Assembly: GCA_933228675.1 (NCBI GenBank)
Contig: OW121741.1
Span: 53,983,186-54,047,185, forward strand
DNA: 64,000 nt
From: Stomorhina lunata
Lineage: Eukaryota > Arthropoda > Insecta > Diptera > Rhiniidae
Direction of reading: 5' to 3'
Numbering within the stretch: position 1 is the first letter of the stretch; the number at the start of each line of letters is the position of its first letter. The position numbers and the translations under genes were made by a program. The notes under the pieces were generated by a model, which saw nothing but the letters and a program-made list of their open reading frames with translations, was not told where the DNA came from and ran no database searches. Shown piece by piece: positions 23,147-36,426 of the stretch.

Positions 23147-26100
23147 ATAAACAAGAAACCAATATTAATTCAATATACCATTTAAATCTTAATTTAAGTA
23201 GTTTTATAGAAATTGAGATTTCTACTAACAATAATTTAAATACATTTTTGGTAGATACAGGAGCTGATGTCTCCCTGATTAAAATTAGTGCTCTTAACTC
23301 ATCTAAAGTTTACACTAGGAATATTATTCAAATATCTGGAATAGGAAAAGGATTTATCAGATCTTAAGGATCAATTACAATTAATTTGAAAGTAAAAAAT
23401 TTTCAAATTCCCCATAAATTCCATGTAATTCCAGATACATTTCCAATACCATTTCAAGGTATACTGGGTTTAGACTTTTTAAAAACAAATAATGCTATTA
23501 TTCAATATGGACAAAATGAACAATTGAATTTCCTTTCGGTGAGACCATACAATTTTAACCATCCTATAAATATTCCACTACTTGAAAGACTAGCCGATGG
23601 CACTATAATGCTACCAGCACGTGCTGAAGTTTTTAGAGCAGTAGCAATTGAAAGTAAAATGTCTGACCTAGTAGTCCCTTATCAGACAATACAAGACGGT
23701 GTCTATGTAGCAGGTGGTATAGTTTCCAAAAATTTTCCATACATGAGAATCATAAATACGAATTCCGAAAATAAATTTTTACATAATATATCAATAAAAT
23801 ACGAGAATCTATCTGATTATGAGATACAAGATACGTCTAAAGTTCAAATTACTAGAAACAAACTAATTCTAGAGAAATTAACAAAAAATTTCCCAGAAAT
23901 TGTCAAATGTGAATTGATTGAATTATGTACAAAATATATTGACATTTTTGCGTTGGAAAGTGATAAAATTACAACAAATAATTTCTATACACAAGAATTA
24001 AGAGTTTCTGATCACAATCCCGTATACATTAAAAATTATCGAACTCCACACTCACAAAAGGGGGAGATAACTAAACAAGTTGAAAAATTGCAAAAAGACG
24101 GTCTAATCGAACCTTCGGCGTCAAGCTATAATAGTCCTATTATACTAGTGCCGAAGAAATCATTACCAAATAATCCTGAAAAACGATGGCGTCTAGTGAT
24201 CGATTACCGTCAAGTAAATAAAAAATTAATCGCAGATAAATTTCCTCTACCCAGAATTGAGGATATTTTAGATCAATTGGGAAGAGCGAAGTTTTTTGCT
24301 GCTTGGATCTAACCTCTGGATTCCATCAAGTCGAATTGGATAAAAAATCCAGGGACATTACTTCATTTTCTACAGAAAATGGTTCATTTCGCTTTACTCG
24401 TTTACCATATGGGTTAAAAGTAGCCCCGAATTCTTTTCAAAGAATGATGAATTTAGCATTTGCGGGGCTAGCACCATCAAAAACTTTTATATATATGGAT
24501 GATGTTATTGTCACGGGATGTTCAATAAAGCACATGCTTAAAAATTTGGAAGCAGTTTTTCAAAGATGCAGACAGTGTAATTTAAAATTACATCCAGACA
24601 AATGTATTTTTTTTAGTTCGGAAGTCACTTATTTAGGCCATAGATGTACAGACAAGGGAATTTTACCGGACAGCAGCAAATATGAATCCATTAAAAACTA
24701 TCCAAGACCAATAAATAGCGATGAGGTTCGTCGATTTGTAGCTTTCTGTAATTATTACAGACGCTTTATTCCACATTTTGCATATTATTCGATACACTTA
24801 ACAAAACTAACTAGAAAGAAAGTACCTTTCATATGGTCCACTGACTGTGAAAATGCTTTTAAACATCTCAAGACAGCATTGTTATCCCCTAGAATCCTTC
24901 AATATCCAGACTTTGAAAAAACTTTTTACCTCACAACAGATGCTAGTAAAGTAGCTTGTGGAGCAATATTATCACAAGAAAATGATGGTATCCAGCTTCC
25001 AATAGCATACGCATCTCGAGCATTCACAAAAGGAGAATCAAATAAAGCTCCAATAGAACAAGAATTAATAGCAATCCAATGGGCAATTAATCACTTTCGA
25101 CCATATCTATATGGAAAAAAATTTATAGTCCGTAGTGATCATAAACCATTAACATATTTATATTCTTTAAAGAATCCATCAAGTAGACTAACAAGGATTC
25201 ATCTAGAAATGGAAGAATATGATTTCATTATAGAACATATTAGAGGAAAAGACAATTCAGGAGCGGACGCGCTATCTCGAATTGCTTTTAGTGATATTAA
25301 ATCAATCCCTGAAATAAACAAAACTTTTATGGTAACAACACGTGCACAATCCAAAAATAAAACTGCAGAAAAAAATATAGAAAAGAATAATGTAATTCAA
25401 AAAAAGCCTAAAGTCTTCGAAACTATTGGCTTCGATTGCGTAAGAAAATGGATAAAACTTAAGGTCGACCTAGATAAAGCTGTTTCCACATTTCATTTCA
25501 AACATGGAAAACAATTACTATTACCAAAAGTTTGTATACAAAATACTATTGCTAATGGAAATATAGATCTAGATCAATTTTTTCCAATTCTTGAAAAAGA
25601 AGCACTTAGTAGAAATATAAATAAAATACAATTGAATCTAAATGACAACATATTTAATTTTGTATCCATTGAAAATTTTAAACTTAAAGGAAATCAGCAT
25701 ATAAACAAATTACAAATAGCGCTAACACCAAAAATATCTATTATAACTAACAAAGATGAACAAAAATTTTTATTGAAGAAATTTCATGACAACCCTTTTT
25801 TTGGTGGTCATCCTGGAACAACCAGACTACTTAAAAAACTTAGACAATATTATTATTGGAAAAATATCACCAAAGATGTTAACCGATATGTAAAGCAATG
25901 TGTTCAGTGCCAAATCAATAAAACAACAAAGCATATAAGACCCGATATGATTGTTACGAAAACACCTCAAAAACCTTTTCAAACTGTAATCATTGATACA
26001 GTTGGCCCACTTCCTATAACGGAAAGGGAAAATCAATATATATTAACAATCATATGTGATCTAACAAAGTATCTAGTAGCAATTCCGGTAATTAATAAAA

Positions 26101-26792
26101 GCGCTAAAACCATAGCTAAGGCAATTGTAGAACAATTTGTCTTAATTTATGGACCGATGAATAAAATACTTAGTGACATGGGTACAGAATACAATAATCA
26201 AGTCCTTTCTGAACTTCTTCCACTTCTAAAAGTGGAAAAAGCAACATCCGCCCCTTACCACCATCAAACCCTAGGTACAGTTGAAAGATCGCATCGCACT
26301 TTCAACGAATACATTCGTTCATATATTCACGCATCTCGAAATGATTGGGATGAATGGGTAAAATACTTTGCATATGCCTTCAATACTACCCCATCTACGG
26401 TACACGGATATTGCCCTTTTGAACTTATTTTCCCTAATAATCCAAATAATAATCCATTTACACCGATAGATAAAATAGACCCAATATACAACTTTGACAA
26501 TTACACAACAGAAGTCAAATTCCGACTTCAAACAGCATTAAGTAGAGCTCAACTTTTAATAAACAAATCAAAACTAAATCAAAAACATTCACATGACCAG
26601 AACGTAAAGAATACTGACATTTCTATAGGTCAAGAGGTATTCATTAAAAATCACACAGCACACAAACTAGAACCTGTCTATAAAGGACCATACAAAGTAA
26701 TTGAAATTGACGATATAAATAACGTCTTTATAGAAATAAACAATAAAAAACTAAAAATTAATAAAAACAATATTAAAATTTTTAAGAAATAG
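23147..26792 (+). pseudogene. Gypsy Pol (protease, reverse transcriptase, RNase H, integrase), broken
   Basis: Pol continues in the -1 frame from gag. The protease motif (FLVDTGADVSLI) is near 23250. An in-frame TAA at 23365-23367 interrupts it, and a one-base shift near 24300 breaks the frame inside the reverse transcriptase. The remaining parts are well kept: LRLVIDYRQVN-type region near 24190, YMDDVIV near 24495, RNase H (TTDASKVACGAIL near 24940), the integrase zinc domain (HPGTTRLLKKLRQYYYW near 25810) and the integrase core with DTVGPLP, SDMGTEYNN and HHQTLGTVERSHR (25995-26295). Two lesions and no 5' LTR make the copy inactive. Confidence 0.92.
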
Positions 26793-27036
26793 TTTTATAG
26801 ATTTTTATACTTTAAGTTAGGTTAAAAAAAATACAATTAAATAAATTTTTAAAAAAATATGTATAAAAAAAAAATAGTTATAATGATTATTAAAATAAAA
26901 AGAAAACTAATAATAATAAATAAATAGATATAAATTTTTTTTGTAATCTTTGATAAATTTAAATTTGTAAAGAAAGCTCCTACTGATATCACTTGATCAA
27001 TGATCTCAATAGGACCTTTCTCTCCGAAAAGGGAGG
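26793..27036 (+). other. Gypsy 3' untranslated region
   Basis: AT-rich sequence between the pol stop and the 3' LTR. It ends with a purine-rich tract gaaaagggagg directly before the LTR, which would prime plus-strand DNA synthesis. An 86-codon minus frame here is spurious. Confidence 0.7.
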
Positions 27037-27323
27037 TGTGGTAAATAGTGGAATTGCTCATACAGATTTCATTGAACTTAAAGTATGTCATACATTCTTT
27101 AAGTATCAATTTATGTCTGGAGTATATTCACTGAATATCATATTCTAATATTCCAATAGAATTTAATAATACCGATATCATTTTATAATTTAATTTAATG
27201 TAATTTGATTATAGTCAGTACTTTTACTGCAATTTAAAATTTAAATATCATTACTTGATTTTTATTAAATAAAGCAGTCAATATTTAACATGAGACGAAA
27301 GAAGTTGTTTATTATTTATTATA
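27037..27323 (+). repeat. 3' LTR of the Gypsy element
   Basis: It begins TGTGGTAAATAGTGG, identical to the 16 bases left of the 5' LTR at 21996, and is about 287 bp long. It contains an AATAAA-type signal near 27268. The right limit is set by the acac target duplication; the last bases (tattata) are not the usual CA, so the edge may be off by a few bases. Confidence 0.8.
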
Positions 27324-28011
27324 ACACGTGTTCGGTACTTTTTTGAAATTCGACCTTTTAAAGGGTAAAACAGGATAGAAAAGGGAGAAATTAGTAACAT
27401 CATATCTCAGAAACTAACACCGATGCAAACGAAGTTTTAATTGGATTTGAATCGGATAAAAAAATAAATGGACACGTATTTGGTACTATTTTAAAAATGG
27501 TAATAATAAGAAAAAAAAGGGTAAAAACTATATTTTGGTACTGTTTTTAACCCATATATATCTTTTAAACTAATAAATATAGAAATACAATTTATATCGT
27601 AACTGATAGGCATTAAAAAACTATTAAACGCGTATTTGTTACTTTTGCGATTAATGGGGGACGAACGGGTAAAAAGATTGAAAATATTTAAGAGTAGGTT
27701 TTTTGCTTTTTAGCTAAGAATATCTTTTATGCTAATGAAGCCAGAAGCATAATTTATTGGCTGGTCAATTGACATTGAAAAAAGTAAAATACGTGTTTGG
27801 TACTTTTTTAATTTAGGGCGTAAAAAATCGGTAAAAAATATATCTTTTAAGTCAAAAGTGATATAAACAAAAACTAAATCGGTCTAAGATCGGCACTTTA
27901 AATTAAGAGACATGTATTCTGTACTGTTTTTTTTTTAATTCATAAAATTTTTTTTCATACGTTAATTGTTACTAGTGTATCCTGCGGTCGACACAATCGA
28001 CCGTCATCTAG

Positions 28012-28220
28012 TTCATTGTGAATACAAATTCCCCGTGAAATTTCGTTGTTTTTAATTGTCTTATACATATTGTTGAACCTGTCAAAAATTATGGAATAGA
28101 CTTTGGAACAGAATTTTTATTCACAATAGGAGTCAGTATAAATATGTTTACGCAAAGTAAAATTTATTCCTGTAAAGTATAATTGTACTATTTAACTATG
28201 TATTTTGAATTCAAAAATAT
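28012..28220. other. Unit flank, no gene (copy 2)
   Basis: This matches 8517-8725 nearly base for base. No gene is seen. Confidence 0.7.
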
Positions 28221-28839
28221 TGTTACGTTTTTCCTTTAAAAACGTGGAAGGAATTCTTTTTGCAAACAACCGTAATCAAATTAAAACACTTTATGTAGTT
28301 TTCCAAAGTTATATTTTTATTAACTTAAGAGTTAATCAGTTTAAACACACTTTCACAAAAACTGTAAACAAACTTCACAAAACTGCTTTACAAATACTCT
28401 TAGTCACACTCTTTATATGCGTCTTAATTAAAACTGTTCCCACAATACTCGCCCATCGGCCTGATATGGTGGAGAAGAGAGTTTCTAGCAATTTCTGCAG
28501 ACGTAAACAAAGAGCTGCTGTCATTGATTACACTAACAATGTGGCTTACGAAAGTTCATGTGTATTCCACTACATTCTCACATGATCAAGAACACTCTCA
28601 CACATACGTTGTACAAATATATTATCTGAAGTTAACAGTAACAGAGAGAGAGAGAGAGAGAGAATGTAGATAAAAGAGAAACATGTTGTTATACTCTTTA
28701 CTGCAAATGAGAGAAACATGTTGCTCTGCTTATAGGCACAAACAGAACATCGTCAACAGAAACATTCTAGAAAACTAGGGGAAGAATTAAAAGTAGTGAA
28801 CTTTGCACAATGGGGCGGATAACTTAAAAATTCGTGACA
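28221..28839 (+). repeat. Solo LTR with ATAT target duplication (copy 2)
   Basis: Same solo LTR as at 8726, again flanked by ATAT (28217-28220 and 28840-28843). It is 619 bp; part of the length difference comes from a longer (GA)n run near 28642. The shared position shows that the LTR predates duplication of the unit. Confidence 0.8.
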
Positions 28840-28860
28840 ATATTAATATGATTTTAGTTA

Positions 28861-29346
28861 TCATGTAACGGCATAGCTTGGATATCTATATGGTTGGCGT
28901 TTATATATTTGTTTGGCAAACAGAATCTCTACGAACTGCAAATTAATATGCTCATTGGTATTATATTCCATATAATATGTATTGCTATATTAAAATCTAT
29001 TTGCAGACGAAGAAGGCCCACTCCTCCAAATGATATGTTAGTTCTGGGTCCTGATAAATATAGCTTACCATTTGGTCATGCATCTAGAGCAACATTTATT
29101 ACATTATTTTTTATTTTTTTAAGCCCTATATCCAACATTTTTTGGATGCCTCTTATAGTATGGTGTTTATCGGTATGTCTATCACGATTATTGTTACAAC
29201 GTCATTACATTCTAGATGTCACCGCTGGTATTTTAATTGGTTTCGTGGAAGCTTATTTAATGTATCTTCTTTGGATAAATGAAAATTCAGTACAATATAT
29301 TATGAACTTTATAATAAATGATGAATTACCGGTTGATGTTGAATGA
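28861..29346 (+). pseudogene. PAP2-superfamily phosphatase pseudogene, copy 2 (5'-deleted)
   Basis: This copy lacks the first part of the gene fragment. A deletion of about 1.9 kb joins gattttagtta from the upstream flank directly to the codons for SCNGIAWISIW. From there to the stop at 29344 the frame is open, with TGG at the two sites where copies 1 and 3 have stops. The motifs are KSICRRRRP, PFGHASR and SRLLLQRHYILD. It therefore preserves the best reading of the domain, but has no start, no 5' exons and the same S-to-F change in motif 2. No function is likely. Confidence 0.82.
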
Positions 29347-30322
29347 ATAAGGATTAGACTTATTTGTTTATACCAGCCACAAGCAAAATGATACTTTTGT
29401 ATGTTAGTTTAAAAGAACACGTACAAAATGAGAATTGACATGTTACATTTGTTTAATTTTACTGAAAATAACAGTAATTATTTTTAATAAAAATGGCTTT
29501 CAAATATCTAAGATTTGTGTTTTAATATTTAAGGTAATATGTAAAGGAAACAGACTAGCTTTAAATGTTTTGTTTTATCACAAAAACACAACGCAAAGAT
29601 GGCTTAAAAGTAAATTCATGTACCTATAAATATACTATCTAATAAAAATTTATTTGAGCTCGAGGTGATGTCACTCACAGCTCCAGTCAATACAAATTAT
29701 CATCTAATTAAATCTCAAATAGTATAATGTTTTAAAATAAAGCTATCTTGAAGGATGATTGTGAGGAAGCATCGCTCAGTCTAGACCTTTATATAACTTT
29801 CAAATATATTCAAGAATCAAGTGTATAAAGGAATTATCGGGGTCTAATCCAACCTTAGAATTTTTGTCATAAGAATATAAAAACCAATTGATTTTATCAA
29901 CAAGGACATAACACTTGTGGCTATGTAGTTTCAAAACTTTTATCCATCATTAAATTTATTCTATTTTTAGAGTTATTAAATAGGGCAATATTGTAAATGG
30001 TTAAAATGTAATATTTTTAAACTACAAAAGTATTGCGTGAAAGTTTTGGTGGGTAAAATAACAAATTTTTGATATTGCGTATTTTAAAATTTTTTAATAC
30101 TTGAAATTTACATGTGTTAGTTTGATCTTAGTTATTAATATTTTATTAAATTCTAATGTTCATAAGTCCTTCTGATTTAAACAAAATTTATTCGGAAGTT
30201 GTAACAATTAAAATTTTGGATTTAACTTTTTTGTTTAATTAAGCTCATTTTTTAAATTAATAATTTTGTGTCCGCATTTTATGTCCCTTGATTATATTAT
30301 GATTTTAGTACAAATAGGTATG
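29347..30322. other. 3' flank of PAP2 copy 2, no gene
   Basis: This matches 11753-12345 plus 13496-13760. It lacks the jockey fragment and gives the undisturbed arrangement of that site. It ends in gtatg (30318-30322), the target duplication of the BEL element. Confidence 0.65.
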
Positions 30323-30636
30323 TGAACAAATATAAACATTATTTTTAAGTATTTGACTTTAACAAGCACAGTGTGCAAGAGCGGCCTGGGAAATTCCAAT
30401 TCCTTGAGCTCTCTCTGCATTCAGCTGTAACTTAAAATCGTTTTGTGTTTGTAGCTTTAAAATCGTTTTATGCGCCCACAGCTAGAAGTTTAAAGAAATT
30501 TTGTAACTTTGTCTAGTATATCCCGAACAGCCAAAAGGTAATCATCTAATAAATAAATAATTTAAAACCCCCATCTAATAACCCCGAATTTTTATTTGCT
30601 ATTTGTGGAAAAAATATTTGCACCCTACTCCCAACA
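30323..30636 (+). repeat. 5' LTR of the BEL element
   Basis: It begins TGAACAAATATAAAC and ends CTACTCCCAACA (TG...CA, 314 bp), and is identical to 38649-38962. The primer-binding region should follow at 30637 (ttctggtccttctaaccgg); I do not assign its tRNA. Confidence 0.95.
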
Positions 30637-32274
30637 TTCTGGTCCTTCTAACCGGAGCCAAAGGACTTGCAAATATTTCTTCTCAAATAATTTTCTTACA
30701 GAAAACATCCCCGTGGATTATCACAACAACCCCCTAAAAAATTTAGAAAATTTGGATTACCATCTTTAAAGTCTAAAACAAAAATTTATCAAAATTCATC
30801 ATCAAAATCACAAATCACAGCATTAAAATAATCTTCATCAATATCATCATAATTGTCATCATTATTATTGTGAAGTTAGCCACATACATATTTGAAGAAA
30901 CCCCTAAGTAACAAAACAAAAAGACAAGTAAGTAATTGTTCCTTTGTCATTTTTAAATAAACGTTTTTAAACAAAATTCATAAAAGTGCAAAGAGTAAAG
31001 TGAAAAAAAAAAGTGCAACAACAAATCGTTTATGTAGACAGTTACTTTCATGTTCTAAAAAATATCCCCCCATAATAAGAAACGATTTCCACAAACCGAA
31101 ATAATATTGTTTATTGAGTGCTAAATGAGTTAAAATAATAAAATATCGTTGCGGCCAACAAGTTCAAAACCATTCTGTGATCATACGAAATTAACACAGA
31201 ATCAAACAGATTAACAGACGGTTCTCTCATTCTTTCGAACCACTCTCGCTCAACTACTGTTAGAGATCAACAGAGAGAAGTTCAAACTCATCTCCAACAA
31301 GAAATGGAAGAAAACAAAAGAAGTAAAAACATAAAACGTATTAATCATACACACACAACTTAACATACATAACTTAACAGAAAGTTAAATGTAAACAAAA
31401 CAAAGGAGTTTTTTATATTGTTTACATTTTTATTTTTTTTTGCTGTATGTATCTTTTCATGCAATATCTGTAAGTTAAAAGTATCTTTTACAATCCCAGT
31501 AAACATTTCGTTGTAAAAAGAACAATTGCTACATAAACAATTTTATGTAAAATAAAATAAATAAAATAAATAAAATAAATAAAATAAATAAAATAAATAA
31601 AATAAATAAAATAAATAAAATAAATAAAATAAATAAAATAAATAAAATAAATAAAATAAATAAAATAAATAAAATAAATAAAATAAATAAAATAAATAAA
31701 ATAAATTATAAATTAACACATTTTTTAATTTAATCTACATATTAAATACGATCTTGGTATAAAAAATCACCGTTTTGCTACAAATTATCTAAAATATCAC
31801 AGATTGATTAAACTACTATAACTTTAATATAAATTAATTTTTCACTTTTAAAGTAAACTCAAATTAAAAATATATTAATTCAAAATTTCAAAATTATCTA
31901 AAACAACTTCTAAAAACTACAAATAATTATATTGCACTAAAATTATCAAACAAATCAATTTAAAAATAAAGAAAATAAAAGCATCAATAATACTGTACAA
32001 TCTTTGCACACTCTTTGCACTTACACATTTATTTACTTTTATATAAACTATATTTTGAAAATTTGTTGAAAATATACCCCACTCGTTACTTGAACGGACC
32101 TAAACAATATCTTGAAAATAGCTTGTCACATTTTTCAAATATTTTGGCTTTTGGTTTAAGCGGAATTATTTATAAATTGAAATCTTTTGGAAATATTTTC
32201 GATTTGGTTCGCCTTTTGACTTCACTCGTATCTAATATATATTTTTACCCATTGCCTACATCAGAAGTTTTAAT
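30637..32274 (+). other. BEL leader with splice-donor candidate and 9-bp microsatellite
   Basis: A 1.6 kb untranslated leader. A good splice donor, acaaGTAAGT, is at 30928-30933. From about 31545 to 31706 there is a perfect tandem repeat of the 9-mer ATAAAATAA (about 17 copies). A 90-codon frame just before gag-pol (32015) is AT-rich and probably not coding. Confidence 0.7.
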
Positions 32275-35200
32275 ATGTCAATATTAGATGCTTTTATTCG
32301 CGCTTCCGATCGGGTCGTAGAATTTCAGGCATACTTCGACACAATCCCCATTGAGAGACACTCATTGCATACACTGGAGATCCAAAAGGATGAGATTGTG
32401 CGCCTTTGGTCTGTGTTTAGGTCGTGTTATGACGAAATATTAAACAAGTTCAACGAACTGGAAGAAGAAGTTCAGGTTGAAACTCTCAAATCCCGTTTCT
32501 ACTCCACTTTCGAGGCCCATGTTAAGGTCTTATCAAGGTCTAACGAACTTTTGGATGATCTTTGCCACCGATTGGGTACTAGTACCGTCCAAAACCCCCC
32601 ACCTACTCCTTCGGTTGAGACTACTCCCCACATATCGTTACCCCCTTGTGACACCGAGGTGTTTCATGGCGATTACCAGTCATGGCCAACGTTCCGCGAT
32701 ATGTTCACTGCCCTATATCGAAATAGCAAACGACTATCCCCAGTTGAGAAGATGTGCCACCTTATAAAGAAAACACAAGGAGAGGCTCGCGAGTTGCTTA
32801 AGACCTGTCCCATTACCAATGAGGGTTTTGAAATGGCATGGCAAAACCTCGTCAATCGGTATGAAAACAAGAGAATCCTTATCAACGCCCAATTGAAAAC
32901 ATTGTTCAACTTAACCCCCATTTATAAGGAAACAGGAAGTAACATCAGGAAGATACAGAGGACAATAAACGATTGTGTGACCAATCTAACTCTGTTGAAG
33001 ATCGATACAGCTAATTGGGACATCATATTTGTCTACATTTGCTCCACTTGTCTTCCGGAAATCACGTTGAGTTTATGGGAACAGTCACTCCCACACAATA
33101 CCGAGCTACCTACTTGGAAACAAATGGATGCTTTCCTGACTTCAAGATTCCAAACTCTGGAATCAGTTGCTGACATTCGTACCACATTTGCTAACCCCAA
33201 TAGCTCAAACTACAATAAATTCACCAAATCTAAGCCCCAAAACTTTTCGGACAAAAGGAAAGTGAATACATATAATAATAATGTTTCATTGGACCAACCT
33301 GGAAAATGTTCTATTTGTCCCAATGTACACCCCCTTCGTCTCTGTCCCTCATTTCTTGGAATGTCTATTGAAGAACGTTTCGCTATCGTCAAACAGCACA
33401 AACGGTGTACTAATTGCCTTGGAACGTCCCATGAGTTCAAGAAATGTAGGAGCCAATATGTTTGTCATATATGCAAACAAAAGCATCATTCGTTGCTTCA
33501 TCGCACAACTGCCGTATCGAACACTAACCCCCAAGCGAATAAGACTGCAACTATAAACCCCAATACCAACTCGAGTACTCCTCCAGTTTCTAACCCCCCA
33601 TTGAATATGAATCCGTCTACTTCAGCTGAAGCTGCAGCCCATTCGCGCCAAAGTTATTCCACGCAACTACAGTCCGCTTCGAATTCAACAGTTTTACTCG
33701 GTACTGCACTCGTCGATGTCTATAGCAATGACTTAAAACACACCGTACGTGCACTGATAGATTCCGCGTCTGAAGCTACGTTTATTTCGAAACGTCTACA
33801 AACCAAACTTGCCTTGAGAAGTCGATCGTCACACACGCAGATACACGGCTTGAATGAAGCAATAACAGCGACCTCTACACACCTATGCTACATCCGTATT
33901 GGATCGCCTATTGATGATTCTTTTGAAACCTGCACCGATGCTTTGGTCGTCAAAAAACTCACTGGTCAACTCCCCCACTACCCGATATCAGGCTTAAGAA
34001 ATAGTGAGTTTTCCAATTTGAAGCTTGCTGATACTCACTCTCACCAGCGTTCAGAGGTTGAACTTCTACTTGGCGGAGATATTTACCCGAAAATCCTGAA
34101 AAATGGTCTTCGATGGGATAATGATCGCTCCTTAGTCGCTCAACACACTGTCTTCGGATGGATTATTACTGGGAAACTTGTAACTAGGAGTCATCTCCAA
34201 TCAGTTTCGTCATTCTATAATGCCATCGCTCTCGACGATCAACTGCAAAGATTCTGGGAGCTTGAAGAGACACCAAGGAAACCACGACTCTCTGACGAAG
34301 ACCTACACTGCGAGAATGTGTATAAATCTACCACGTACCGCAACAGCGATGGTCGTTTTACGGTTTCGCTTCCTTTTCGGCGGGAGTATCCAGTAGATAT
34401 GAAAATCGGATCATCGCGTCATATAGCCCTTTCCCAATTTCTGAGAAACGAATGTAGACTTTTAAAAAATCCCCAACTGAAGTCAGAATATGACAGAGTC
34501 ATCACTGAATATTCGACTCTCAATCAAATGACCAATGTCACTTCTAATACTCACAGTCCCACATATTATCTCCCCCATCATGCGGTTATTAAACCCGAGA
34601 GCACTACCACGAAGCTTCGTGTAGTGTTTAACGCTTCAAGCCCATCTTCGAATGGTAGAAGCCTTAATGATTTACTTTATCCCGGTCCAACGTTACAAGC
34701 AGACTTAATCATTCTTATCTTGCGATGGAGACTATTTAGATATGTCTTTAACTCAGATATCGAAAAGATGTATCGCCAAATTCTCGTAAATCCATCACAT
34801 ACCCCGTTCCAGAGGATCATTTTCCGTAGATCCCCCGAAGAAGATCCACAAGACTTCGAACTGAACACAGTTACCTTCGGCGTCAACTGTGCCCCTTATT
34901 TGGCGATACGTACTCTGCTGGAGTTGGCGAAAATCTGTGAGCAAACGAATCCCACTGTTTCTAACATCCTTCGGAACTATATGTACGTTGATGACGTACT
35001 CGCTGGTGCCCACACCTTATCCTCTGCCCTTAAAGTTAGAAATGAATTGATTGATGTGCTACAGTCAGCAGGGTTTGCACTACGTAAATGGACAGCAAAC
35101 CATGAATATCTGCTAAAGGATCTCAACCCAGATCATCTCTTAGGTACAGAGTTTCTGAAACTTTCGGACTCTAGCACTACTAAAACTCTAGGCTTGCGTT

Positions 35201-36426
35201 GGAACGCAGGGAATGATAACTTTTACTTCCTACTCAAAAACTACCCCGATCGTGATTCAGTGACTAAGAGATCAGTCTTGTCAGAAATAGCTAAGCTTTT
35301 TGATCCCGCCGGTTGGCTAGCTCCCAAAATAATCGTAGCTAAGATAATTATGCAACAGATATGGCGTGACGAGACGGACTGGGATGAAGACCTCAAAGAA
35401 ACTACCTTACAACAGTGGCGAGAATTCCTTGATGACTACCCGAATATAGAAGATATCAAAATTCCCAGGTATGTGGACTTCGATCCATCATACGCTATCG
35501 AGCTACACGGATTCTGCGATGCTTCAGAGAAGGCATATGCCACTACACTATATATACGCGCAGAAAACCAAGGCTGTGTGTCCACTCATTTACTAGTAGC
35601 GAAAACTAAAGTTGCCCCCGTCAAATTTGTCTCGCTTCCCCGAAAAGAGCTTTGTGGAGCCGAGTTAATGGCAAAAATGATCTACTCTATTCAATCTGAG
35701 TTGAATCTTAAGGATCTGAAATTATTTTTATGGACAGATTCCACAATAGTGCTTGCATGGCTACAAAAACCTCCGAATAGATGGAAAACCTTTGTGGAAA
35801 ACAGAGTTTCCTCCATTATTGAAAAGGTTGGAAGTCAATCTTGGTCTCATGTTGACTCCAAAAGCAACCCCGCCGACTTAGCAACCCGTGGACTTACACT
35901 ATCCCAACTCAGATCAAACCAATTGTGGTGGCATGGACCTACATGGCTGAGACTTCCCCATAGCCAATGGCCAATTAATAGTGGTACCTTTTCAACCGAA
36001 GAAGAAGCCAAACCAATTCAGGTTCACGTTAATCAGCTATACAACACTGACATACTAAACAACTTCTCGGAATTCCCAAGAGCAATGCGTGTCATCTGTT
36101 GGATTTTTCGATTTTATTACCGATGTAACAAAAATCTCCACCACCTTCTGCAAACATCCGAAGAATTAACCCGATTAGAGCTTGAGAATGCAAAATCTAA
36201 AATGATCATTGCCAGCCAAAAGTTATACTTCGAACATGAATATGACTTACTATCTAAAGGTCTCGAAATCCCCCGAAAAAGCAGCCTACTTACCTTCAAT
36301 CCATTCATAGACCCAAATGGCATCATAAGAATCAATGGTCGTCTAACTAATTCACCATCTCTGAACTATGACGAGCGATCCCCAATTCTACCCCCTACCA
36401 TGCACGCTACACCCGCCTTTTCTTAA
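32275..36426 (+). pseudogene. BEL Gag-Pol, first part (Gag, protease, reverse transcriptase, RNase H), ends in a frameshift
   Basis: 1383 codons from the ATG. The Gag region of DUF1759 type has FHGDYQSWPTFRDMF near residue 128. Three Cys/His clusters lie near 342-410 (CSICPNVHPLRLC; CTNCLGTSHEFKKC; CHICKQKHHSLLH). The DUF1758-type aspartic protease has ALIDSASEATFIS near 492, LLLGGDIYPKI near 600 and TVFGWIITG near 626. The reverse transcriptase has KLRVVFNAS near 778 and YVDD at about 903. The RNase H region has LHGFCDAS near 1078 and TDSTIVLAWL near 1155. The frame is lost near 36410 by a small indel and integrase continues in another frame. In a working element this would be one polyprotein cut by the protease. 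Confidence 0.93.

Larger units (their letters stand above)
21996..27323 (+). mobile_element. Ty3/Gypsy retrotransposon lacking most of its 5' LTR
   Basis: The element sits inside the Helitron with a 4-bp duplication acac (21992-21995 and 27324-27327). It has gag, pol and a full 3' LTR. Of the 5' LTR only the first 16 bases (tgtggtaaatagtgga) remain, fused directly to gag. The primer site and leader are missing. Pol order (protease, reverse transcriptase, RNase H, integrase) marks Ty3/Gypsy; the style of the integrase and the Gag without zinc knuckles suggest the mdg1/412 group, but that is a guess. There is no env-like frame. Confidence 0.93.
20198..28011 (+). mobile_element. Non-autonomous Helitron interrupted by a Gypsy element
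   Basis: The 5' end is at 20198 (A then TCTATATATATAAAAC). The 3' hairpin and CTAG end at 28011, followed by T. The Ty3/Gypsy element 21996-27323 splits it inside the motif gggacacgtgttcgg, with acac duplicated. Without the insert the Helitron is about 2.48 kb, like its sisters. The flanking bases A and T agree with Helitron insertion. Confidence 0.85.

Noticed and set aside
26849..27109. 86-codon minus-strand frame at the end of the Gypsy element
   Set aside because: Spans the 3' untranslated region and LTR, low complexity, no support.
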